This document shows positions 1 through 12,600 of a stretch of DNA of 64,000 nt, one piece after another. The notes under the pieces were generated by a model. That model did no database searches and had not been told where the DNA came from. It saw only the letters and a program-made list of their open reading frames with translations. The position numbers and the translations under genes are program-made. Location: NCBI RefSeq assembly GCF_000003605.2, contig NW_003120553.1, forward strand, positions 1 to 64,000, written 5' to 3'. This stretch comes from Saccoglossus kowalevskii (Eukaryota; Hemichordata; Enteropneusta; Harrimaniidae). The stretch's first letter is position 1. Each line of letters starts with the position of its first letter.

Positions 1-2430
1 CACTGTCTGTAAGTAGGTGTTTCATACATTGTCTTTGAATCACCATGTTATCTGTCTGTAAGTAGGTATTTTATACATTGTCTGTGAACCACCATGTCAT
101 CTGTCTGTAAGGAGGTATTTTATACAGTGTCTGTGAACCACCATGTTATCTGTCTGTAAGTAAGGTATTATATACATTGTCTGTAAACCACCATGTTATC
201 TGTCTGTAAGGAGGTATTTTATACATTGTCTGTAAACCACCATGTTATCTGTCTGTAAGTAGGTAGGTATTTTATACATTGTCTGTGAACCACCATGTTA
301 TCTGTCTGTAAGTAGGTATTTTATACATTGTCTTTGAATCACCATGTTATCTGTCTGTAAGGAGGTATTTTATACATTGTCTGTGAACCACCATGTTATC
401 TGTCTGTAAGTAGGCATTTTATACATTGTCTGTAAACCACCATGTCATCTGCCTGTAAATAGGTATTTTATACATTGTCTGTAAACCACCATGTTATCTG
501 TCTGTAAGTAGGTATTTTATACATTGTCTGTGAACCACCATGTCATCTGTCTGCAAGTAGGTATTTTATACATTGTCTGTAAACCACCATGTTATCTGTC
601 TGTAAGTAGTTATTTTATACATTGTCATTGACTCACCATGTTATCTGTCTGTAAGGAGGTATTGTATACATTGTCTGTAAACCACCATGTCATCTGCCTG
701 TAAATAGGTATTTTATACATTGTCTGTAAACCACCATGTTATCTGTCTGTAAGTAGGTATTTTACACATTGTCTGTAAACCATCATGTTATCTGTCTGTA
801 AGGAGGTATTTTATACATTGTCTGTAAACCACCATGTCATCTGTCTGTAAGTAGGTATTTTATACATTGTATGTAAACCACCATGTAATCTGTCTGTAAG
901 TAGGTATTTTACACATTGTCTGTGAATCACCATGTTATCTGTCTGTAAGTAGGTATTTTATACATTGTCTGTGAACCACCATGTCATCTGTCTGTAAGGA
1001 GGTATTTTATACAGTGTCTGTGAACCACCATGTTATCTGTCTGTAAGTAAGGTATTATATACATTGTCTGTAAACCACCATGTTATCTGTCTGTAAGGAG
1101 GTATTTTATACATTGTCTGTAAACCACCATGTTATCTGTCTGTAAGTAGGTAGGTATTTTATACATTGTCTGTGAACCACCATGTTATCTGTCTGTAAGT
1201 AGGTATTTTATACATTGTCTTTGAATCACCATGTTATCTGTCTGTAAGGAGGTATTTTATACATTGTCTGTGAACCACCATGTTATCTGTCTGTAAGTAG
1301 GCATTTTATACATTGTCTGTAAACCACCATGTCATCTGCCTGTAAATAGGTATTTTATACATTGTCTGTAAACCACCATGTTATCTGTCTGTAAGTAGGT
1401 ATTTTATACATTGTCTGTGAACCACCATGTTATCTGTCTGTAAGTAGTTATTTTATACATTGTCATTGACTCACCATGTTATCTGTCTGTAAGTAGGCAT
1501 TTTATACATTGTCTGTAAACCACCATGTCATCTGTTTGGAAGGAGGTATTTTATACAGTGTCTGTGAACCACCATGTTATCTGTCTGTAAGTAGGTATTT
1601 TACACATTGTCTGTAAACCACCATGTTATCTGTCTGTAAGGAGGTATTTTATACATTGTCTGTAAACCACCATGTCATCTGTCTGTAAGTAGGTATTTTA
1701 TACATTGTATGTAAACCACCATGTTATCTGTCTGTAAGTAGGTATTTTACACATTGTCTGTGATTCACCATGTTATCTGTCTGTAAGTAGGTATTTTATA
1801 CATTGTCTGTGAACCACCATGTCATCTGTCTGTAAGGAGGTATTTTATACAGTGTCTGTGAACCACCATGTTATCTGTCTGTAAGTAAGGTATTATATAC
1901 ATTGTCTGTAAACCACCATGTTATCTGTCTGTAAGGAGGTATTTTATACATTGTCTGTAAACCACCATGTTATCTGTCTGTAAGTAGGTAGGTATTTTAT
2001 ACATTGTCTGTGAACCACCATGTTATCTGTCTGTAAGTAGGTATTTTATACATTGTCTTTGAATCACCTTGTTATCTGTCTGTAAGGAGGTAGTTTATAC
2101 ATTGTCTGTAAACCACCATGTCATCTGCCTGTAAATAGGTATTTTATACATTGTCTGTAAACCACCATGTTATCTGTCTGTAAGTAGGTATTTTATACAT
2201 TGTCTGTGAACCACCATGTCATCTGTCTGTAAATAGGTATTTTATACATTGTCTGTGAACCACCATGTCATCTGTCTGCAAGTAGGTATTTTATACATTG
2301 TCTGTAAACCACCATGTCATCTGTCTGTAAGTAGGTATTTCATACATTGTCTGTAAACCACCATGTTATCTGTCTGTAAGTAGGTATTTTATACATTGTC
2401 TGTAAACCACCATGTCATCTGTTTGTAAGT
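1..2430 (+). repeat. A-dialect HOR block, 887 and 838 bp periods
   Basis: The ACAGTG monomer at 124, 1011 and 1849 and the 53-bp monomer at 261, 1148 and 1986 repeat with the same steps of 887 and 838 bp, that is 18 and 17 monomers plus five extra bases. Within each unit the order is ACAGTG, TAAGTAAGGTATTATATAC, AAGGAGG, 53-bp unit, TTGAATCACC unit, AAGGAGG, GGCATTTTATAC, GCCTGTAAATAGG. The second unit lacks one monomer relative to the first. Confidence 0.88.
1143..1195 (+). repeat. 53-bp monomer variant with GTAGGTAGGT
   Basis: A four-base duplication turns TAAGTAGGTATT into TAAGTAGGTAGGTATT, giving a 53-bp monomer. At least 14 copies were found, with the doubled AGGT starting at 261, 1148, 1986, 10431, 11562, 12204, 13090, 15501, 16339, 17176, 30139, 32351, 60520 and 61161. 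It is a clear tag for the A dialect and is absent from the B-dialect stretches. Its spacing gives the HOR period directly: 887, 838, 838 and 837 bp for neighbouring pairs. Confidence 0.9.
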
Positions 2431-2720
2431 AGGTGTTTCATACATTGTCTTTGAATCACCATGTTATCTGTCTGCAAGTAGGTATTTTGTACATTGTCTG
2501 TAAACCACCATGTCATCTGTTTATAAGTAGGTATTTTATACATTATCTGTAAACCTCCATGTTATCTGTCTGTAAGTAGGTATTTTATACATTGTCTGTA
2601 AACCACCATGTTATCTGTCTGTAAGTAAGGTATTTCATACATTGTCTGTAAACCGCCATGTTATCTGTCTGTAAGTAGGTATTTTATACATTATCTTTAA
2701 ACCACCATGTTATCTGTCTG

Positions 2721-2769
2721 TAAGTAGGTATTTTATACATTGTCTGTAAACCACCATGTTATCTGTCTG
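2721..2769 (+). repeat. Reference monomer (most common 49-bp form)
   Basis: This copy matches the majority base at every position as judged by eye. It opens with TAAGTAGGTATTTTATAC, continues ATTGTCTGTAAACC and closes CACCATGTTATCTGTCTG. The 9-mer TGTCTGTAA occurs twice per unit, once mid-unit and once across the monomer boundary. The two commonest substitutions elsewhere are GTGAACC for GTAAACC, and GTCATC for GTTATC near the end. Confidence 0.9.
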
Positions 2770-4687
2770 TAAGTAGGTATTTTATACATTGTCTGTAAAG
2801 CACCATGTTATCTGTCTGTAAGTAGGTATTTTATACATTGTCTGTAAACCGTCATGTTATCTGTCTGTATGTAGGTACTTTATACATTGTCTGTGAACCA
2901 GCATGTTATCTCTCTGTAATTAAGGCATTTCATAGATTGTCTGTAAAACACCATGTTATCTGTCTCTAAGTAGATATTTTATACATTATCTTTAAACCAC
3001 CATGTTATCTGTCTGTAAGTAGGTATTTTATACATTGTCTGTAAACCACCATGTTATCTGTCTGTAAGTAAGGTATTTCATACATTGTCTGTAAACCACC
3101 ATGTTATCTGTCTGTAAGTAGGTATTTTATACATTGTCTGTAAACCACCATGTCATCTGTCTGTATGTAAGTGTTTCATACATTGTCTTTGAATCACCAT
3201 GTTATCTGTCTGCAAGTAGGTATTTTATACATTGCCTGTAAACCACCATGTCATCTGTTTATATGTAGGTATTTTATACATTGTCTGTAAACCACCATGT
3301 CATCTGTCTGTAAGTAGGTATTTTATACATTGTCTGTAAACCGTCATGTTATCTGTCTGTATGTAGGTATTTTATTCATTGTCTGTGAAGCACCATGTTA
3401 TCTGTCTGTAATTAAGGTATTTCATAGATTGTCTGTAAAACACCATGTTATCTGTCTGTAAGTAGGTATTTTATACATTGTCTGTAAACCACGATGTTAT
3501 CTGTCTGTAAGTAGGTATTTTATACATTGTCTGTGAACCACCATGTCATCTGTCTGCAAGTAGGTATTTTATACATTGTCTGTAAACCACCATGTCATCT
3601 GTCTGTAAGTAGGTATTTTATACATTGTCTGTAAACCGTCATGTTATCTGTCTGTATGTAGGTACTTTATACATTGTCTGTGTACCAGCATGTTATCTGT
3701 CTGTAATTAAGGTATTTCATAGATTGTCTGTAAAACACCATGTGATCTGTCTCTAAGTAGATATGTTATACATTATCTTTAAACCACCATGTTATCTGTC
3801 TGTAAGTAGGTATTTTATACATTGTCTGTAAACCACCATGTTATCTGTCTGTAAGTAAGGTATTTCATACATTGTCTGTAAACCACCATGTTATCTGTCT
3901 GTAAGTAGGTATTTTATACATTGTCTGTAAACCACCATGTCATCTGTTTGTAAGTAGGTGTTTCATACATTGTCTTTGAATCACCATATTATCTGTCTGC
4001 AAGTAGGTATTTTATACATTGTCTGTAAACCACCATGTCATCTGTTTATAAGTAGGTATTTTATACATTATCTGTGAACCACTATGTTATCTGTCTGTAA
4101 GTAGGTATTTTATACATTGTCTGTGAACCACCATGTCATCTGTCTGCAAGTAGGTATTTTATACATTGTCTGTAAACCACCATGTTATCTGTCTGTAATT
4201 AAGGTATTTCATATATTGTCTGTAAAACACCATGTTATCTGTCTCTAAGTAGATATTTTATACATTATCTTTAAACCACCATGTTATCTGTCTGTAAGTA
4301 GGTATTTTATACATTGTCTGCAAACCACCATGTTATCTGACTGTAAGTAAGGTATTTCATACATTGTCTGTAAACCAGCATGTTATCTGTCTGTAAGTAG
4401 GTATTTTATACATTGTCTGTAAACCACCATGTCATCTGTCTGTAAGTAGGTGTTTCATACATTGTCTTTGAATCATCATGTTATCTGTCTGCAAGTAGGT
4501 ATTTTATACATTGTCTGTAAACCACCATGTCATCTGTTTATAAGTAGGTATTTTATACATTATCTGTAAACCACCATGTTATCTGTCTGTAAGGAGGTAT
4601 TTTACACATTGTCTGTAAACCACTATGTTATCTGTCTGTAAGTAGGTATTTTATACATTGTCTGTGAACCACCATGTCATCTGTTTG

Positions 4688-4834
4688 GAAGGAGGTATTT
4701 TATACAGTGTCTGTGAACCACCATGTCATCTGTTTGGAAGGAGGTATTTTATACATTGTCTGTGAACCACCATGTCATCTGTTTGGAAGGAGGTATTTTA
4801 TACAGTGTCTGTGAACCACCATGTTATCTGTCTG
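4688..4834 (+). repeat. Three successive GGAAGGAGG-type monomers
   Basis: Three 49-bp monomers at 4688-4736, 4737-4785 and 4786-4834 each begin GAAGGAGG after ATCTGTTTG; the outer two carry TATACAGTG instead of TATACATTG. A second copy of the same triple is near 7143-7290, about 2,455 bp downstream. Elsewhere this variant is usually single, just after a GTGAACCACCATGTCATC monomer, for example near 14,309, 19,769, 35,886, 43,649, 47,824 and 60,071. Confidence 0.85.
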
Positions 4835-5227
4835 TAAGTAGGTATTTTACACATTGTATGTAAACCACCATGTTATCTGTCTGTAAGGAGGTATTTTATA
4901 CATTGTCTGTAAACCACCATGTCATCTGTCTGTAAGTAGGTATTTTATACATTGTCTGTAAACCACCATGTTATCTGTCTGTAAGTAGGTATTTTACACA
5001 TTGTCTGTGAATCACCATGTTATCTGTCTGTAAGTAGGTATTTTATACATTGTCTGTGAACCACCATGTCATCTGACTGTAAGGAGGTATTTTATACAGT
5101 GTCTGTGAACCACCATGTTATCTGTCTCTAAGTAAGGTATTACATACATTGTCTGTAAACCACCATGTTATCTGTCTGTAAGGAGGTATTTTATACATTG
5201 TCTGTAAACCACCATGTCATCTGTCTG

Positions 5228-5670
5228 TAAGTAGGTATTTCATACATTGTCAGTAAACCGTCATGTTATCTGTCTGTATGTAGGTACTTTATACATTGTC
5301 TGTGAAGCACCATGTTATCTGTCTGTAATTAAGGTATTTCATAGATTGTCTGTAAAACACCATGTTATCTGTCTCTAAGTAGATATTTTATACATTATCT
5401 TTAAACCACCATGTTATCTGTCTGTAAGTAGGTATTTTATACATTGTCTGTAAACCACCATGTTATCTGTCTGTAAGTAAGGTATTTCATACATTGTCTG
5501 TAAACCACCATGTTATCTGTCTGTAAGTAGGTATTTTATACATTGTCTGTAAACCACCATGTCATCTGTTTGTAAGTATTTGTTTCATACATTGTCTTTG
5601 AATCACCATGTTATCTGTCTGCAAGTAAGTATTTTATACATTGTCTGTAAACCACCATGTCATCTGTTTA
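5228..5670 (+). repeat. B-dialect core cassette (nine monomers), type copy
   Basis: Nine monomers follow in fixed order: TAAGTAGG ending in ACCGTCATG (5228-5276); TATGTAGGTACTTT (5277-5325); TAATTAAGG with CATAGATTG, 50 bp (5326-5375); TAAGTAGATA with ATTATCTTTAAACC, preceded by TCTGTCTC (5376-5424); a standard unit (5425-5473); TAAGTAAGGTATTTCATAC, 50 bp (5474-5523); a standard unit ending GTCATC (5524-5572); a GTTTCATAC unit with GTCTTTGAATCACC (5573-5621); and a CAAGTA unit (5622-5670), followed by a TATAAGTAGG unit. By eye, about fifty ACCGTCATG monomers occur in the window and most are followed by part or all of this order, so the cassette is the main HOR building block. The near copy at about 43,062-43,470 even shares the rare TATTTGTTTC change. 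Confidence 0.88.
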
Positions 5671-8600
5671 TAAGTAGGTATTTTATACATTATCTGTAAA
5701 CCACCATGTTATCTGTCTGTAAGGAGGTATTTTATACATTGTCTGTAAACCACTATGTTATCTGTCTGTAAGTAGGTATTTTATACATTGTATGTGAATC
5801 ACCATGTTATCTGTCTGTAAGTAGGTAATGTATATATTGTCTGTGAACCACCATGTCATCTGTCTGTAAGTAGGTATTTTATACATTGTCTGTGAACCAC
5901 CCTGTCATCTGTTTGGAAGGAGGTATTTTATACAGTGTCTGTGAACCACCATGTCATCTGTCTGTAAGTAGGTATTTTATACATTGTCTGTGAACCACCA
6001 TGTCATCTGTTTGGAAGGAGGTATTTTATACAGTGTCTGTGAACCACCATGTCATCTGTTTATAAGTAGGTATTTTATACATTATCTGTAAACCACCATG
6101 TTATCTGTCTGTAAGGAGGTATTTTATACATTGTCTGTAAACCACTATGTTATCTGTCTGTAAGTAGGTATTTTATACATTGTATGTGAATCACCATGTT
6201 ATCTGTCTGTAAGTAGGTAATGTATATATTGTCTGTGAACCACCATGTCATCTGTCTGTAAGTAGGTATTTTATACATTGTCTGTGAACCACCATGTCAT
6301 CTGTTTGGAAGGAGGTATTTTATACAGTGTCTGTGAACCACCATGTTATCAGTCTGTAAGTAGGTATTTTATACATTGTCTGTAAACCACCAAGTCATCT
6401 GTCTGTAAGTAGGTGTTTCATACATTGTCTTTGAATCACCATGTTATCTGTCTGCAAGTAGGTATTTTATACATTGTCTGTAAACCACCATGTCATCTGT
6501 TTATAAGTAGATATTTTATACATTGTCTGTAAACCACCATGTCATCTGTCTGTAAGTAGGTATTTTATACATTGTCTGTAAACCGTCATGTTATCTGTCT
6601 GTATGTAGGTACTTTATACATTGTCTGTGAAGCACCATGTTATCTGTCTGTAATTAAGGTATTTCATAGATTGTCTGTAAAACACCATGTTATCTGTCTC
6701 TAAGTAGATATTTTATACATTATCTTTAAACCACCATGTTATCTGTCTGTAAGTAAGTATTTTATACATTGTCTGTAAACCACCATGTTATCTGTCTGTA
6801 AGTAAGGTATTTCATACATTGTCTGTAAACCACCATGTTTTCTGTCTGTAAGTAGGTATTTTATACATTGTCTGTAAACCACCATGTCATCTGTTTGTAA
6901 GTAGGTGTTTCATACATTGTCTTTGAATCACCATGTTATCTGTCTGCAAGTAGGTATTTTATACATTGTCTGTAAACCACCATGTCATCTGTTTATAAGT
7001 AGGTATTTTATACATTATCTGTAAACCACCATGTTATCTGTCTGTAAGGAGGTATTTTACACATTGTCTGTAAACCACTATGTTATCTGTCTGTAAGTAG
7101 GTATTTTATACATTGTCTGTGAACCACCATGTCATCTGTTTGGAAGGAGGTATTTTATACAGTGTCTGTGAACCACCATGTCATCTGTTTGGAAGGAGGT
7201 ATTTTATACATTGTCTGTGAACCACCATGTCATCTGTTTGGAAGGAGGTATTTTATACAGTGTCTGTGAACCACCATGTTATCTGTCTGTAAGTAGGTAT
7301 TTTACACATTGTATGTAAACCACCATGTTATCTGTCTGTAAGGAGGTATTTTATACATTGTCTGTAAACCACCATGTCATCTGTCTGTAAGTAGGTATTT
7401 TATACATTGTCTGTAAACCACCATGTTATCTGTCTGTAAGTAGGTATTTTACACATTGTCTGTGAATCACCATGTTATCTGTCTGTAAGTAGTATTTTAT
7501 ACATTGTCTGTGAACCACCATGTCATCTGACTGTAAGAGGTATTTTATACAGTGTCTGTGAACCACCATGTTATCTGTCTCTAAGTAAGTATTACATACA
7601 TTGTCTGTAAACCACCATGTATCTGTCTGTAAAGGAGGTATTTTATACATTGTCTGTAAACCACCATGTCATCTGTCTGTAAGTAGGTATGTATACATTG
7701 TCTGTAAACCACCATGTTATCTGTCTGTAAGTAGGTATTTTACACATTGCCTGTCAATCACCATGTTATCTGTCTGTAAGTAGGTATTTTATACACTATC
7801 TTTAAACCACCATGTTATCTGTCTGTAAGTAGGTATTTTATACATTGTCTGTAAACCACCATGTTATCTGTCTGAAGTAAGGTATTTCATACATTGTCTG
7901 TAAACCACCATGTTATCTGTCTGTAAGTAGGTATTTTATACATTGTCTGTAAACCACCATGTCATCTGTCTGTAAGTAGGTTTTTCATACATTGTCTTTG
8001 AATCACCATGTTATCTGTCTGCAAGTAGGTATTATATACATTGTTTGTAAACCACCATGTCATCTGTTTATAAGTAAGTATTTTATACATTGTCTGTAAA
8101 CCACCATGTCATCTGTCTGTAAGTAGGTATTTTATACATTGTCTGTAAACCGTCATGATATCTGTCTGTATGTAGGTACTTTATACATTGTCTGTGAACC
8201 AGCATGTTATCTGTCTGTAATTAAGGTATTTCATAGATTGTCTGTAAAACACCATGTTATCTGTCTCTAAGTAGATATGTTATACATTATCTTTAAACCA
8301 CCATGTTATCTGTCTGTAAGTAGGTATTTTATACATTGTCTGTAAACCACCATGTTATCTGTCTGTAAGTAAGGTATTTCATACATTGTCTGTAAACCAC
8401 CATGTTATCTGTCTGTAAGTAGGCATTTTATACATTGTCTGTAAACCACCATGTCATCTGTTTGTAAGTAGGTGTTTCATATATTGTCTTTGAATCACCA
8501 TGTTATCTGTCTGCAAGTAGGTATTTTATACATTGTCTGTAAACCACCATGTCATCTCTTTATAAGTAGGTATTTTATACATTATCTGTGAACCACTATG

Positions 8601-9689
8601 TTATCTGTCTGTAAGTAGGTATTTTATACATTGTCTGTGAATCACTATGTTATCTGCCTGTAAGTAGGTATTTTATACATTGTCTGTGAATCACCATGTT
8701 ATCTGTCTGTAAGGAGGTATTTTATACATTGTCTGTAAACCACCATGTCATCTCTCTGTAAGTAGGTATTTTATACATTGTCTGTAAACCACCATGTTAT
8801 CTGTCTGTAAGTAGGTAGTTTACACATTGTCTGTGAATCACCATGTTATCTGTCTGTAAGTAGGTATTTTATACATTATCTTTAAACCACCATGTTATCT
8901 GTCTGTAAGTAGGTATTTTATACATTGTCTGTAAACCACCATGTTATCTGTCTGTAAGTAAGGTATTTCATACATTGTCTGTAAACCACCATGTTATCTG
9001 TCTGTAAGTAGGTATTTTATACATTATCTTTAAACCACCATGTTATCTGTCTGTAAGTAGGTATTTTATACATTGTCTGTAAACCACCATGTTATCTGTC
9101 TGTAAGTAAGGTATTTCATACATTGTCTGCAAACCACCATGTTATCTGTCTGTAAGTAGGTATTTTATACATTGTCTGTAAACCACCATGTCATCTGTTT
9201 GTAAGTAGGTGTTTCATACATTGTCTTTCAATCACCATGTTATCTGTCTGCAAGTAGGTATTTTATACATTGTCTGTAAACCACCATGTCATCTGTTTAT
9301 AAGTAGGTATTTTATACATTATCTGTGAACCACTATGTTATCTGTCTGTAAGTAGGTATTTTATACATTGTCTGTGAACCACTATGTTATCTGTCTGTAA
9401 ATAGGTAATGTATATATTGTCGTTGAACCACCATGTTATCTGTCTGTAAGTAGGTATTTTACACATTGTCTGTAAACCACCATGTTATCTGTCTGTAAGG
9501 AGGTATTTTATACATTGTCTGTAAACCACCATGTCATCTGTCTGTAAGTACGTATTTTATACATTGTCTGTAAACCACCATGTTATCTGTCTGTAAGTAG
9601 TAGTTTACACATTGTCTGTGAATCACCATGTTATCTGTCTGTAAGTAGGTATTTTATACAGTATCTTTAAACCACCATGTTATCTGTCT

Positions 9690-12600
9690 GTAAGTAGGTA
9701 TTTTATACATTGTCTTTGAATCACCATGTTATCTGTCTGTAAGGAGGTATTTTATACATTGTCTGTGAACCACCATGTTATCTGTCTGTAAGTAGGCATT
9801 TTATACATTGTCTGTAAACCACCATGTCATCTGCCTGTAAATAGGTATTTTATACATTGTCTGTAAACCACCATGTTATCTGTCTGTAAGTAGGTATTTT
9901 ATACATTGTCTGTGAACCACCATGTCATCTGTCTGCAAGTAGGTATTTTATACATTGTCTGTAAACCACCGTGTTATCTGTCTGTAAGTAGTTATTTTAT
10001 ACATTGTCATTGACTCACCATGTTATCTGTCTGTAAGGAGGTATTTTATACATTGTCTGTAAACCACCATGTCATCTGCCTGTAAATAGGTATTTTATAC
10101 ATTGTCTGTAAACCACCATGTTATCTGTCTGTAAGTAGGTATTTTACACATTGTCTGTAAACCACCATGTTATCTGTCTGTAAGGAGGTATTTTATACAT
10201 TGTCTGTAAACCACCATGTCATCTGTCTGTAAGTAGGTATTTTATACATTGTATGTAAACCACCATGTTATCTGTCTGTAAGTAGGTATTTTACACATTG
10301 TCTGTGAATCACCATGTTATCTGTCTGTAAGTAGGTATTTTATACATTGTCTGTGAACTACCATGTCATCTGTCTGTAAGGAGGTATTTTATACAGTGTC
10401 TGTGAACCACCATGTTATCTGTCTGTAAGTAGGTAGGTATTTTATACATTGTCTGTGAACCACCATGTTATCTGTCTGTAAGTAGGTATTTTATACATTG
10501 TCTTTGAATCACCATGTTATCTGTCTGTAAGGAGGTATTTTATACATTGTCTGTGAACCACCATGTTATCTGTCTGTAAGTAGGCATTTTATACATTGTC
10601 TGTAAACCACCATGTCATCTGCCTGTAAATAGGTATTTTATACATTGTCTGTAAACCACCATGTTATCTGTCTGTAAGTAGGTATTTTATATATTGTCTG
10701 TGAACCACCATGTCATCTGTCTGCAAGTAGGTTTTTTATACATTGTCTGTAAACCACCATGTTATCTGTCTGTAAGTAGTTATTTTATACATTGTCATTG
10801 ACTCACCATGTTATCTGTCTGTAAGGAGGTATTTTATACATTGTCTGTAAACCACCATGTCATCTGCCTGTAAATAGGTATTTTATACATTGTCTGTAAA
10901 CCACCATGTTATCTGTCTGTAAGTAGGTATTTTATACATTGTCTGTGAACCACCATGTCATCTGTCTGCAAGTAGGTATTTATACATTGTCTGTAAACCA
11001 CCATGTTATCTGTCTGTAAGTAGGTATTTTATACATTGTCTGTAAACCGTCATGTTATCTGTCTGTATGTATGTACTTTATACATTGTCAGTGAACCACC
11101 ATGTTATCTGTCTGTAATTAAGGTATTTCATAGATTGTCTGTAAAACACCATGTTATCTGTCTCTAAGTAGATATTTTATACATTATCTTTAAACCACCA
11201 TGTTATCTGTCTGTAAGTAGGTATTTAATACATTGTCTGTAAACCACCATGTTATCTGTCTGAAGTAAGGTATTTCATACATTGTCTGTAAACCACCATG
11301 TTATCTGTCTGTAAGTAGGTATTTTATACATTGTCTGTAAACCACCATGTCATCTGTCTGTAAGTAGGTGTTTCATACATTGTCTTTGAATCACCATGTT
11401 ATCTGTCTGTAAGTAGGTGTTTCATACATTGTCTTTGAATCACCATGTTATCTGTCTGCAAGTAGGTATTTTATACATTGTCTGTAAACCACCAGGTCAT
11501 CTGTTTATAAGTAGGTATTTTATACATTGTCTGTAAACCACCATGTTATCTGTCTGTAAGTAGGTAGGTATTTTATACATTGTCTGTGAACCACCATGTT
11601 ATCTGTCTGTAAGTAGGTATTTTATACATTGTCTTCGAATCACCATGTTATCTGTCTGTAAGGAGGTATTTTATACATTGTCTGTGAACCACCATGTTAT
11701 CTGTCTGTAAGTAGGCATTTTATACATTGTCTGTAAACCACCATGTCATCTGTTTGGAAGGAGGTATTTTATACAGTGTCTGTGAACCACCATGTTATCT
11801 GTCTGTAAGTAGGTATTTTACACATTGTCTGTAAACCACCATGTTATCTGTCTGTAAGGAGGTATTTTATACATTGTCTGTAAACCACCATGTCATCTGT
11901 CTGTAAGTAGGTATTTTATACATTGTCTGTAAACCACCATGTTATCTGTCTGTAAGTAGGTATTTTACACATTGTCTGTGAATCACCATGTTATCTGTCT
12001 GTAAGTAGGTATTTTATACATTGTCTGTGAACCACCATGTCATCTGTCTGTAAGGAGGTATTTTATACAGTGTCTGTGAACCACCATGTTATCTGTCTGT
12101 AAGTAAGGTATTATATACATTGTCTGTAAACCACCATGTTATCTGTCTGTAAGGAGGTATTTTATACATTGTCTGTAAACCACCATGTTATCTGTCTGTA
12201 AGTAGGTAGGTATTTTATACATTGTCTGTGAACCACCATGTTATCTGTCTGTAAGTAGGTATTTTATACATTGTCTTTGAATCACCATGTTATCTGTCTG
12301 TAAGGAGGTATTTTATACATTGTCTGTGAACCACCATGTTATCTGTCTGTAAGTAGGTATTTTATACATTGTCTGTAAACCACCATGTCATCTGCCTGTA
12401 AATAGGTATTTTATACATTGTCTGTAAACCACCATGTTATCTGTCTGTAAGTAGGTATTTTATACATTGTCTGTGAACCACCATGTCATCTGTCTGCAAG
12501 TAGGTATTTATACATTGTCTGTAAACCACCATGTTATCTGTCTGTAAGTAGGTATTTTATACATTGTCTGTAAACCGTCATGTTATCTGTCTGTATGTAG

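Larger units (their letters stand above)
2431..9690 (+). repeat. B-dialect block with repeated core cassettes
   Basis: The stretch is built of core cassettes, complete or cut, with ACCGTCATG monomers near 2848, 3332, 3639, 5257, 6581 and 8149. Cassettes are separated by AAGGAGG, GGAAGGAGG and TATAAGTAGG monomers. About 4,430-5,230 reappears at about 6,890-7,690 with an offset of 2,455 bp. A short tandem of 392 bp (eight monomers) is anchored by the TAATG variant at 5823 and 6215. No 53-bp monomer occurs here. Confidence 0.82.

Noticed and set aside
121-140. ACAGTGTCTGT short dyad as a regulatory operator
   Set aside because: A four-base arm around three bases arises from one substitution (ATTG to AGTG) in a recurring monomer; no context supports a function.
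7426-7650. Minus-strand open frame of 74 codons
   Set aside because: It is translated satellite: the same 16-residue block repeats because several monomers here are 48 bp. It has no independent codon pattern, and its frame is kept open by a suspect cluster of one-base deletions.
7601-7783. Plus-strand open frame of 60 codons
   Set aside because: Repeated VNHHVSVCK/VCKPPCHLSV-like blocks from the monomer; it overlaps the minus-strand frame in the same indel cluster. Not a gene.
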